In this document: piece after piece, positions 8,398 through 15,023 of the stretch
Layout: the number at the start of each line of letters is the position of its first letter
Numbering within the stretch: the stretch's first letter is position 1
Assembly (NCBI GenBank): GCA_944372335.1
Contig: CALVYQ010000010.1
Coordinates: 1 to 48,473, forward strand
Length of the DNA stretch: 48,473 nucleotides
Origin: an uncultured Clostridia bacterium
Lineage (GTDB): Bacteria > Bacillota > Clostridia > Christensenellales > UBA1242
Direction of reading: 5' to 3'
Notes under the pieces: model-generated
Database searches by the model: none
What the model was told of the DNA's origin: nothing
What the model saw: the letters and a program-made list of their open reading frames with translations, nothing else
Position numbers and translations under genes: made by a program

Positions 8398-9339
8398 CTA
8401 TTTTTCCATAGCAAAAACACCATTTTGTTGAAGAATTTTTCCATTTTTAACCGTCATATAGACATTTTGCTTGCTCATGCCATAGACGATGGCTTTGAAA
8501 ATATCATTATACTCCGTCTTTCCGTTTAAAACAATGAAATTTGCATAATTTCCTTCTTTAATTTCACCATCAAAGCCTAAAATTTTTGCTCCAATAAGTG
8601 TAGCGTGAAGAAGTGCCTCTTGCTCACTCATAAGAGAGGAATTTTCCATAACAAAAGAGTTAAAAGAGAGTAGTTCTCTCATAAAAGCAAAGAAATCAAC
8701 CTCTGCATACTCACCACTACCAAGTCCAAACGGAATATTTAACCTGTTTAAGCTGTTAATATTTATAAATCTTCTTCCACTTCTTGCGTCATCATTTGGA
8801 AGTAATACAAAGTTGGCGTTATAACCGCCTAAAAGTTCAAGTTCGTCTTTTTCAAAGCAATTTCCACCGACAACCGTTACAGCTTTATCTAAAACGCCAA
8901 AATCTTCCAATACTTCGCTTGGCATCTTGCGATATATTGTGTTTATCTCGCCCATTTCGTTTAAATTTTGCCCAATTTTGATGAAAATTTTTTCTTTTAA
9001 GCCCATACAAAGTTTCAAAAATTCGCTTTCAGACAATTTTTCAAGATTTTCTATAAAGGTTATATCTTTGACATCAAAAAAATCAAAGCAAACACCCGAA
9101 AGGATATTTTTTTTAAATAACACACTTTCATCAACCACTTTATTAAAAGAATTTAAGCTTGCCCTTTCATAGTTTAAATAGCAGTTTGCAAAACCTGGCA
9201 TAACAATTTTTCCACCCAAATCTATCCCATTGCCCTTAGTTTCTCCTAGCTTTTCAATTCTTTCGCCTTTCACCAAAATATCGGTCAAAGTTAACTCTCC
9301 CGTCTTTAAATTCAAAAGGTTACAATTTTTAAATAGCAT
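8398..9339 (-). CDS. Amidohydrolase-like protein lacking the metal site
   Basis: A 313-residue protein with the composite shape of SsnA/guanine-deaminase-like amidohydrolases. It has an N-terminal beta domain (LFKNCNLLNLKTGELTLTDI), the barrel entry GGKIVMPGFANCYLNYE, and a C-terminal SEQEALLHATLIGAKILGFD and GNYANFIVLNG. Family members carry HxH after PGF(I/A)N, a later HC or H, and a GTDG aspartate. Here these read YLN, NC and GSGE, so every recognisable metal ligand is gone. The protein is also about 100 residues shorter than active members. It is probably a pseudoenzyme that is still expressed: the frame is open, codon use is normal, and the start at 9339 has an AGGAG site. Function unknown. 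Confidence 0.7.
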   Translation of the reverse strand: MLFKNCNLLNLKTGELTLTDILVKGERIEKLGETKGNGIDLGGKIVMPGFANCYLNYERASLNSFNKVVDESVLFKKNILSGVCFDFFDVKDITFIENLEKLSESEFLKLCMGLKEKIFIKIGQNLNEMGEINTIYRKMPSEVLEDFGVLDKAVTVVGGNCFEKDELELLGGYNANFVLLPNDDARSGRRFININSLNRLNIPFGLGSGEYAEVDFFAFMRELLSFNSFVMENSSLMSEQEALLHATLIGAKILGFDGEIKEGNYANFIVLNGKTEYNDIFKAIVYGMSKQNVYMTVKNGKILQQNGVFAMEK

Positions 9340-9439
9340 ATTCTCTCCTTTTTTAATGTTCCATAAATCTTTATACTTTTTAACCTAACAAAAGTATTGC
9401 TAAGATAAATGTTTTCTGTCATATTTTTTGCCTTTTTAA

Positions 9440-9453
9440 ACAATATATATTGT
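9440..9453. promoter_or_regulatory. Perfect 14-bp palindrome in front of dinB
   Basis: ACAATATATATTGT reads the same on both strands and ends 19 bases before the dinB start, in the gap between the divergent amidohydrolase-like and dinB genes. It overlaps the likely -10 area, so it could be an operator. It is not the classical Gram-positive LexA box (GAAC-N4-GTTC). Confidence 0.4.
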
Positions 9454-9471
9454 AACAAAAAAAGGAGAAAA

Positions 9472-10668
9472 ATGAAAGTAATATTACACTCAGACGTCAA
9501 CAATTTTTTTGCTTCTGTGGAATGCGTAACAAGACCTGAACTTAAGGATAAGCCCGTTGCAGTTACGGGCAATCCTGAAAAGCGAAATGGCGTTATCCTT
9601 GCAAAAAATGACCTTGCTAAGAAGTTTGGTGTTAAAACCGGCGAGGTGATTTGGGAAGCAAAGCAAAAATGCCCCGACCTTATCTGTCTTGCCCCGCACT
9701 ATAACCTATACGAAAAGATTTCCAAAGAACTTCACGATTTATACTTAGATTACACCGACTTTGTTGAACCCTTAGGACTTGATGAGTGTTTTTTAGATGT
9801 GACAAACTCGCTCAAATACTTAAAAATGACAGGCGAAGAGATTGCAAATGAAATAAGAGTGCGTGTTAAAAAGGAGTTTGGCTTCACCGTTTCTGTTGGT
9901 GTGTCTTTTAGTAAGATTTTTGCCAAACTTGGCTCAGATATGAAAAAGCCAGACGCCACCACCATCATCTCAAAAGAAAACTTTAAGGAGATTACCTACC
10001 CTCTTCCGCTAAACTCAATTATAGGAATTGGCGGAAAATTGTGGAGAAAATTTGAAAATATGAACATCTTAACAATAGGCGAATTTGTTAATTTAGATGA
10101 AAGCATAATTAAAACTATTATGGGTAAAACCGGCTTGGAACTTCAAGCAAAATTAAAAGGAGAACTTATTGAACCTGTCGCCTGTTACTATAATCTCGCT
10201 CCGCCAAAAAGTATCGGCAACGGCACAACCACGCTTAGAGATATAGAGTCAAGAGAAGAAGTGGAAAAAACTGTCGCTCTTCTCTGCGAAAAAATCGCCC
10301 TTCGCATGACCCGTGGAAAATTTGAAGCTCGCACGATTGCCGTCACCATAAAGACAAATGAATTTGAAAAATTTAGGCATTCAAAAACAGTAGCTCCAAT
10401 AAAAAGCTATGAAAGGATATTTGAATGTGCAATGGAACTTCTTGACAGTTTCTGGCAATATGAAAAGAAGATACGTGCAATTCGTGTGCGTGTATCTTCT
10501 TTAAATAAAGTGGAAGAATATAGACAACTTTCTATATTTGATGATGAAAAGATAAAACTAACTGAGTGCGTGGAAGAGATTAAGTCTAAGTATGGCGAGG
10601 ACAAAATCTTTATTGCCAGCACAAAAAATGATTTTTTAAATTATGATAAGTTTAACGATTTATCTTAA
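9472..10668 (+). CDS. dinB: DNA polymerase IV (Y family)
   Basis: A 398-residue translesion polymerase. The palm motif with catalytic acids is HSDVNNFFASVE (residues 6-17) and PLGLDECFLDVT (about 101-112). GVSFSKIFAKLGSDMKKPD is the fingers/palm signature, a HhH thumb lies at about 180-210, and the little-finger domain fills the C-terminus. The start is the ATG at 9472 preceded by AAGGAG at the right distance; an upstream in-frame ATG at 9409 would add a hydrophobic stretch with no ribosome site. It is transcribed against its neighbours and overlaps the 3' end of the PIN gene by 9 bases. The exact palindrome at 9440-9453 may be its operator. No beta-clamp partner gene is nearby. Confidence 0.95.
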   Translation: MKVILHSDVNNFFASVECVTRPELKDKPVAVTGNPEKRNGVILAKNDLAKKFGVKTGEVIWEAKQKCPDLICLAPHYNLYEKISKELHDLYLDYTDFVEPLGLDECFLDVTNSLKYLKMTGEEIANEIRVRVKKEFGFTVSVGVSFSKIFAKLGSDMKKPDATTIISKENFKEITYPLPLNSIIGIGGKLWRKFENMNILTIGEFVNLDESIIKTIMGKTGLELQAKLKGELIEPVACYYNLAPPKSIGNGTTTLRDIESREEVEKTVALLCEKIALRMTRGKFEARTIAVTIKTNEFEKFRHSKTVAPIKSYERIFECAMELLDSFWQYEKKIRAIRVRVSSLNKVEEYRQLSIFDDEKIKLTECVEEIKSKYGEDKIFIASTKNDFLNYDKFNDLS

Positions 10669-11424
10669 AGTTCTTTTGACGTCATAAACACCCTTGTCAA
10701 TTTCTTCTTTGATATGTTTTGCTCTTATAACATCTTCTGCTGGAACTTCGGAGATACTAAGAGTTTTATTGTCAATGTTTTGAAGTAATGCTCCAAAGGT
10801 GGCAAGTGAAAACGGCTTAGGTGCAACATATCTGCCGTAGTCATCTTCAAAATAATACCCTTCTTGTATGTTTATTTGCAAAATACCAATAGCCCTCTCA
10901 TTGACTTCCTTATTTGAGTGTGGATTAAAGACATAATCTTTTGCATTAAGCGTAACAAAAGGCACTCCTATAACTGAAGCCTCCGCCATATTCATGGCAT
11001 CGTTTGTTGGCTTGTTTGCCCTTAGATATGCATCATAAACCATCTGCATTGGTGCTTCCATCACTCTGCCTGTTTTGAGGTCAGTATAAGGCGAACAATA
11101 CCTCTTTGCCATTCTTTTTACCTCATCACTAATCTTTTCATAGTTGTCAAAGGTAATATTTGCAACATGGCAATTTTCAACGATAAAATCTACTAGACTT
11201 TGAGAATGCTTGTTCTCTTGATAGACATTGTTAAGTATGATTATTCTGAGTTTATCTTCATGCATATAGCCCAATAGTTTTCTCAAATAACCGCCATAAT
11301 TTCTTATAGCACTATTCTTTACCGTTCTAAAGTCTGTTTTATTTTTTAAAAGTATATCAGCAAATGCCAAAGCTCTCAACACATCTGAATCAATAGCAAT
11401 ATAATAAGGCTTATTTTTTCCCAT
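10660..11424 (-). CDS. PIN-domain-like ribonuclease, putative toxin
   Basis: A 254-residue protein with the acidic skeleton of a PIN nuclease. These are AIDSDVLRAL near residue 10, central glutamates (VYQENKHS and YEKISDEV), and PTNDAMNMAEASVIGVPFVTLNAKDYV at about 140-165, the usual N-D-A-x-x-A-E...TxNxxDF end of the PIN site. It is longer than VapC (about 130), with extra C-terminal sequence from about 170. A 51-codon gene lies immediately upstream and overlaps its first 14 bases, the arrangement of antitoxin-toxin pairs. It ends inside the 3' end of dinB (9-bp convergent overlap). The start is the ATG at 11424 with AAGGAG. A housekeeping PIN protein remains possible. Confidence 0.65.
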   Translation of the reverse strand: MGKNKPYYIAIDSDVLRALAFADILLKNKTDFRTVKNSAIRNYGGYLRKLLGYMHEDKLRIIILNNVYQENKHSQSLVDFIVENCHVANITFDNYEKISDEVKRMAKRYCSPYTDLKTGRVMEAPMQMVYDAYLRANKPTNDAMNMAEASVIGVPFVTLNAKDYVFNPHSNKEVNERAIGILQINIQEGYYFEDDYGRYVAPKPFSLATFGALLQNIDNKTLSISEVPAEDVIRAKHIKEEIDKGVYDVKRTLR

Positions 11425-11566
11425 CGTTCTGCTCCTTTTTTACTCTGATTTTGCTTTTAGCAATAAACTCAGCAAAGTCCTTATATTGCTCTTCGACTGA
11501 CATCTTTTCTTTTTTTACCAATTTGTCGTTAAATTCGAGTTCTTTCTTAAATTCTTCCTCTGTCAT
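11411..11566 (-). CDS. 51-residue charged protein, putative antitoxin
   Basis: A 51-codon frame starting MTEEEFKKELEFNDKLVKKE and ending in a basic stretch. It is rich in Lys and Glu, helical in pattern, with no recognised DNA-binding fold. It has one of the best ribosome sites in the window (AGGAGG, 6 bases before the ATG) and a near-consensus promoter. It overlaps the PIN-domain gene by 14 bases. Its size and position fit an antitoxin or partner of the PIN protein; that function is inferred from arrangement only. Confidence 0.65.
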   Translation of the reverse strand: MTEEEFKKELEFNDKLVKKEKMSVEEQYKDFAEFIAKSKIRVKKEQNDGKK

Positions 11567-11584
11567 TTTGCCTCCTATAAATAT

Positions 11585-11613
11585 AGTATAACAAAAATTT
11601 AAGTTTAAGTCAA
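11585..11613 (-). promoter_or_regulatory. Promoter of the small gene/PIN pair
   Basis: Minus strand TTGACT (11613-11608), 17-bp spacer, TATACT (11590-11585), 18 bp upstream of the 51-codon gene. One mismatch in each hexamer. Confidence 0.8.
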
Positions 11614-11617
11614 CATA

Positions 11618-11656
11618 AATAAAAAAGAGTATAACTTAGTTTTAATTATACTCTTT
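11618..11656 (-). terminator. Intrinsic terminator of secDF
   Basis: An exact 11-bp stem, AAAGAGTATAA (11624-11634) with TTATACTCTTT (11646-11656), and an 11-base loop. On the minus strand it is followed by T-rich sequence. It separates secF from the following promoter. Confidence 0.85.
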
Positions 11657-11680
11657 AATACTTAACCTAGATCAAATTTA

Positions 11681-12868
11681 TTAAACTTCATATTGTTCGC
11701 CACGCTTTGCTTTTGCTTCTTTAGCTTTACGCTTTGCTTCCATTTTTGCTATCTTCTTTTTAGATGGGTGATAAGCAATTGCCCAAAGCCCCGGTGTAAG
11801 GAAGACGGAAGAATAGAAGCCAGCAAGAATACCAACCATGATTGGGAAAGCAAATTCACGAATATCAGCAACGCCAATAACAGTGATGAAGAATATCATA
11901 ACAAAGGTGGTAAGCGTTGTAAGTATCGTTCTCATCATAGTAGAGGACACCGCCTTGTTTGCAATAGCATTGTTGTCGATTTTGCCTAAGTTTTTACTCA
12001 TCTTTAAGTTTTCACGTATTCTGTCGAATATGATGATTGTGTTGTTGACAGAGTATCCTAAAATTGTGATGAGTGCTGCAATAAATGCTGTGTTTATCTC
12101 AATTCTACAAATAAGCATAACGGAAGCGGTTATTATTACATCGTGGAAAAGTGCTAAGATTGCTGCAAGTCCACTTGTAAGTTCAAATCTAATAGCAACA
12201 TAGATTAAGATGACAACAATTGCCACAAAGAGTGCCAAAAATGATTTCATCATAAGCTCCGTGCTGGCACTTGCTGTGGTTACTCCGCCGTTTATGACAA
12301 GAGCTGAATATTCCGCTTCATCTATATAACTATCTGGATTTTGAATTTTAACGACACTTTCTAAATCTAAGCCATCATAATATCCAAACTCCACAAGGAG
12401 GGCAAGTCTAATTCTATCGTTTAATGTTTCCACATCTTCGCTGTCACCATTTTGGAATTTAACAAGTATGGCATCACCATGACTTATTGTATATCCATAG
12501 CCAGCATCAGTTCCAATATTCATCTCGCTCTTTTGAATGGTGCTTACATCTAATCCGAAAAGATTTAACACATTGGTTATTTTTTCTGACGCTTCACGAT
12601 AGTCTGCATCGTTGTCTAAATCATAACTTTGATTAAAATCTTTAAATTCTTCCGAAGTGGAAGTAGGGTCGTTCATATAGATTGTCATATTCGTTCCGCC
12701 GGTAAAATCAAAGCCAAGATTAAAGCCAAGTGTGCAAAGAAGGATAATCCCTACTATTGTTATGATGATTGGAGCTATCATAAAGTATTTTAAATTTTTT
12801 GTGTAACTAAACTTACTCTTCTCTAATCTTTCATCTATCGAGAAGTGCTTTTTATTAGTCTTAATCAT
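11681..12868 (-). CDS. secF: Protein translocase subunit SecF
   Basis: A 395-residue membrane protein that with SecD uses the proton gradient to drive late steps of export through SecYEG. TM1 lies at about residues 25-47. The family motif LGFNLGFDFTGGTNM follows, then a periplasmic P1-like domain (about 70-205) and five more TM segments, including GYSVNNTIIIFDRIRENL, the SecF signature. The C-terminus is long and basic. The chosen start is the ATG at 12868, 7 bases after GGAGGTG; a start 8 codons upstream lacks a site. It overlaps the secD stop by 8 bases. The periplasmic domain is larger than in E. coli SecF. Confidence 0.95.
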   Translation of the reverse strand: MIKTNKKHFSIDERLEKSKFSYTKNLKYFMIAPIIITIVGIILLCTLGFNLGFDFTGGTNMTIYMNDPTSTSEEFKDFNQSYDLDNDADYREASEKITNVLNLFGLDVSTIQKSEMNIGTDAGYGYTISHGDAILVKFQNGDSEDVETLNDRIRLALLVEFGYYDGLDLESVVKIQNPDSYIDEAEYSALVINGGVTTASASTELMMKSFLALFVAIVVILIYVAIRFELTSGLAAILALFHDVIITASVMLICRIEINTAFIAALITILGYSVNNTIIIFDRIRENLKMSKNLGKIDNNAIANKAVSSTMMRTILTTLTTFVMIFFITVIGVADIREFAFPIMVGILAGFYSSVFLTPGLWAIAYHPSKKKIAKMEAKRKAKEAKAKRGEQYEV

Positions 12869-14243
12869 TAGTTTCACCTCCCGCTGATACAATTTCCACC
12901 GCAGGCTCTTCCTTTACAGGCTTTAACTGTTTAGGAAGATGAAGAGGTTTTGCTTTTACACTGTTTAATGGCAAGTACCACTTAACGAAAAATCTTAATA
13001 TCACAAGGTTCATAAACATCGACAAGATGATACCGATAAGAAGAGTTATAGCAAAGCCCTGAATGGAAGCTGTGCCTAAAATATAAAGAATAAGCGATGT
13101 GAAAATTGTGGTGATGTTTGAGTCAAAGATTGGCCAGAATGCACGCTTAAAGCCGTTTTTGCAAGCCATAGGAATTTTCTTTCCACCACGATAATCCTCT
13201 CTAACCTTTTCAAAGATGATAACCGCCCCGTCAACTGCCATACCAATACTAAGTATTATTCCCGCAAGTCCTGGCAGTGTCAATTGAACAAACGAGATAG
13301 CCTGCAAGAAGAACACCATAAGCACAATATAGATAATAAGAGCAAAGAATGTAAGTAAGCCAAAATCACCATATCTAAGCCAAAGAATGAGAAGAATAAC
13401 AACAAGTCCAACCGCTGTTCCAATAAGGCAATATTTTAATGCGTTAGTGCCAAGAGTGGCGGAAATAACTGAATTTTCTTTAAGTTCGAGTTCAACATTG
13501 AATGTTCCAGACATAATTCTAAGAGAATATTCTTCCGCATCATCATAAGTCCAAGCCGTTTCTCCGTCACCTGCTGAAATGAAAGTGCTTCCACTTGTTA
13601 TCTCTTCGGTGCAAGTGAGTTGAGTCTGCCAAGTAGGATCAGATGGGTCTCCAAGATAGATGTAAAGCCTCTTACTGCCACCTGCGGCACTACTTGTAAG
13701 CTCAGCAAATTTTTCTCTGCCTTCACTTGTGAAATTTATAACAACGCCATAGTTGCTGTCTTGGAAAGAAACAAAGACGTTCTCAATATCAGAACCAGAG
13801 ATATACAAATCACCATCATCAACAGCACCCTCTTCCATAGTCATATAAAGTGGAGTTGGGTCACCAATAAGGTCGAAAATATCATCACTATTTGTAACGC
13901 TTGGAACTTCAATTCTAATTTCGCTTGCTCCCTGCCTTGTTATGATCGCTTCAGAATACTCTCCACCTATCACGCTTTCAAGTCTTGCCACCGTTGCATC
14001 AATTGCCGCATCTAAATCACTTGTGTTACTAGTTTCGGATAGCGAACAGTCATATACGACAGAAACCCCTCCCGCAAGGTCAAGTCCAAGCGAGATGGAA
14101 CCCGCAAAGCCATTAAAAGTTGTGCTTGTAAATGGAATAATAAAACTGCAAACTGAAAGAACGATGCCGATGGCGGTTAAAACGGCCACTGCAACGAAAT
14201 TCATGATAGAGTTCTTTTTAAGTCTATTTATCTTTTTAGCCAT
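12861..14243 (-). CDS. secD: Protein translocase subunit SecD
   Basis: A 460-residue SecD, the partner of SecF in post-translocational export. TM1 (about 14-36) is followed by SLGLDLAGGVSVVYDC, the SecD signature with the conserved DLxGG. A periplasmic P1 head follows (about 60-265, shorter than in E. coli), then TM2-6 with LPGLAGIILSIGMAVDGAVIIFEKVRED. A basic tail completes it. It is the first gene of secD-secF, with a strong promoter 35-63 bp upstream and AAGGGG before the ATG. The two genes are separate here rather than fused as in Bacillus subtilis. Confidence 0.96.
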   Translation of the reverse strand: MAKKINRLKKNSIMNFVAVAVLTAIGIVLSVCSFIIPFTSTTFNGFAGSISLGLDLAGGVSVVYDCSLSETSNTSDLDAAIDATVARLESVIGGEYSEAIITRQGASEIRIEVPSVTNSDDIFDLIGDPTPLYMTMEEGAVDDGDLYISGSDIENVFVSFQDSNYGVVINFTSEGREKFAELTSSAAGGSKRLYIYLGDPSDPTWQTQLTCTEEITSGSTFISAGDGETAWTYDDAEEYSLRIMSGTFNVELELKENSVISATLGTNALKYCLIGTAVGLVVILLILWLRYGDFGLLTFFALIIYIVLMVFFLQAISFVQLTLPGLAGIILSIGMAVDGAVIIFEKVREDYRGGKKIPMACKNGFKRAFWPIFDSNITTIFTSLILYILGTASIQGFAITLLIGIILSMFMNLVILRFFVKWYLPLNSVKAKPLHLPKQLKPVKEEPAVEIVSAGGETND

Positions 14244-14277
14244 ACTGCCCCTTATTAAAAGTCAAATCTACCATTTA

Positions 14278-14306
14278 AGTATATAAGAATTCGGGGCGTA
14301 TGTCAA
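14278..14306 (-). promoter_or_regulatory. Promoter of secD-secF
   Basis: Minus strand TTGACA (14306-14301, exact consensus), 17-bp spacer, TATACT (14283-14278). It overlaps nothing and lies 9 bases past the end of the upstream gene. Confidence 0.85.
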
Positions 14307-14314
14307 TTAAAAAA

Positions 14315-14722
14315 CTAAAATTTTTTTAAATTTACGCAAATAATCCCGCAAATCGCTCCAATTATCGTGCCAAATAAAATATCATTTAAAAGCGATTTAT
14401 CAAAACAGAATGCCCCGTCAAGCAAAGAAAATACCAAAAAAGCAACTATTGTGTAAAGAAAGCCAATAATAAGTCCGTTTATTATGCCGTTTTGCTTTAC
14501 TTTTTTAAGCCCAAAAAATACTCCTAAAAAGATGGATACTCCTTTAATAACCTGATTTACAGGTGCAATTAGGCTGTCGGAGATATTTGTCCATCTAAGA
14601 AGAAAGGCAAAAAGCAGAATGGCAACAAGTGAAATGGCAAGTGCAACCAAAACTCCCTTAATAATCGGTTTTACATTACCTTTTTTCTCGTCAGATTTTA
14701 ATATCCTTGCTTTTATTTTCAT
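14315..14722 (-). CDS. TIGR04086-type four-helix membrane protein
   Basis: A 135-residue integral membrane protein. After a basic start (MKIKARILKSDEKKG) there are four hydrophobic segments at about 20-42, 48-70, 80-102 and 112-131. The third follows KVKQNGIINGLIIGFLY and the protein ends with GAICGIICVNLKKF. The G-x-x-x-G-x-x-x-VN ending, the size and the place beside secDF match the TIGR04086 membrane-protein family common in clostridia, whose function is unknown. The start ATG has AAGGAG. It lies between a possible leader RNA and the secDF promoter. Confidence 0.75.
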   Translation of the reverse strand: MKIKARILKSDEKKGNVKPIIKGVLVALAISLVAILLFAFLLRWTNISDSLIAPVNQVIKGVSIFLGVFFGLKKVKQNGIINGLIIGFLYTIVAFLVFSLLDGAFCFDKSLLNDILFGTIIGAICGIICVNLKKF

Positions 14723-14833
14723 TATTTACTCCTTGCAATAAATTTATACACTAAAATATATGCTTTCAAGATACGAGAAAATAACTAAATGTTAAAAGTA
14801 AAATTTGTAAAGCTAAAAGTGGAAAAGTTGATG

Positions 14834-14899
14834 AAAAAAAAGAATTCCTCCGCCCAACTTTAAGATGACAGAGGAAAAAGAAATAATTTTACTTTAAGT
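14834..14899 (-). ncRNA. Candidate small RNA or attenuator leader
   Basis: A promoter (14906-14934) predicts transcription from about 14899 on the minus strand. About 30 bases later comes TTCCTC (14876-14871) paired with GAGGAA (14850-14845) around a 20-base loop, followed by TTC and eight T. The whole predicted transcript is about 66 nt and contains no reading frame. It could be a free small RNA, or a leader that controls the TIGR04086 gene starting at 14722. Not a family I recognise. Confidence 0.45.
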
Positions 14900-14902
14900 A
14901 AA
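14888..14902. promoter_or_regulatory. 15-bp palindrome at the predicted start of the leader RNA
   Basis: TTTACTTTAAGTAAA has two perfect 7-base arms around a central base and covers the predicted transcription start of the leader RNA. Its location is that of a repressor operator; the regulator is unknown. Confidence 0.35.
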
Positions 14903-14905
14903 TAC

Positions 14906-14934
14906 ACTTTATCTCATAAAAATTGAAATGTCAA
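14906..14934 (-). promoter_or_regulatory. Promoter of the leader RNA/TIGR04086 unit
   Basis: Minus strand TTGACA (14934-14929, exact), 17-bp spacer, TAAAGT (14911-14906). It lies directly after the ligA terminator. Confidence 0.65.
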
Positions 14935-14944
14935 TATAAATAAT

Positions 14945-14974
14945 AAAAAAGGCAATAATTAGATTGCCTTTTTT
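14945..14974 (-). terminator. Intrinsic terminator of pcrA-ligA
   Basis: A perfect 12-bp stem, AAAAAAGGCAAT with ATTGCCTTTTTT, and a 6-base loop. It is symmetric, so it could stop transcription in both directions. Confidence 0.9.
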
Positions 14975-15023
14975 GATAAATTATTAATTTTTATGAATTT
15001 TCTTAATCTTTCCACCGTTTTTA

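Noticed and set aside
9312-9572. An 86-codon minus-strand frame between the amidohydrolase-like gene and dinB
   Set aside because: It overlaps the start of both real genes, has no ribosome site and an unlikely composition.
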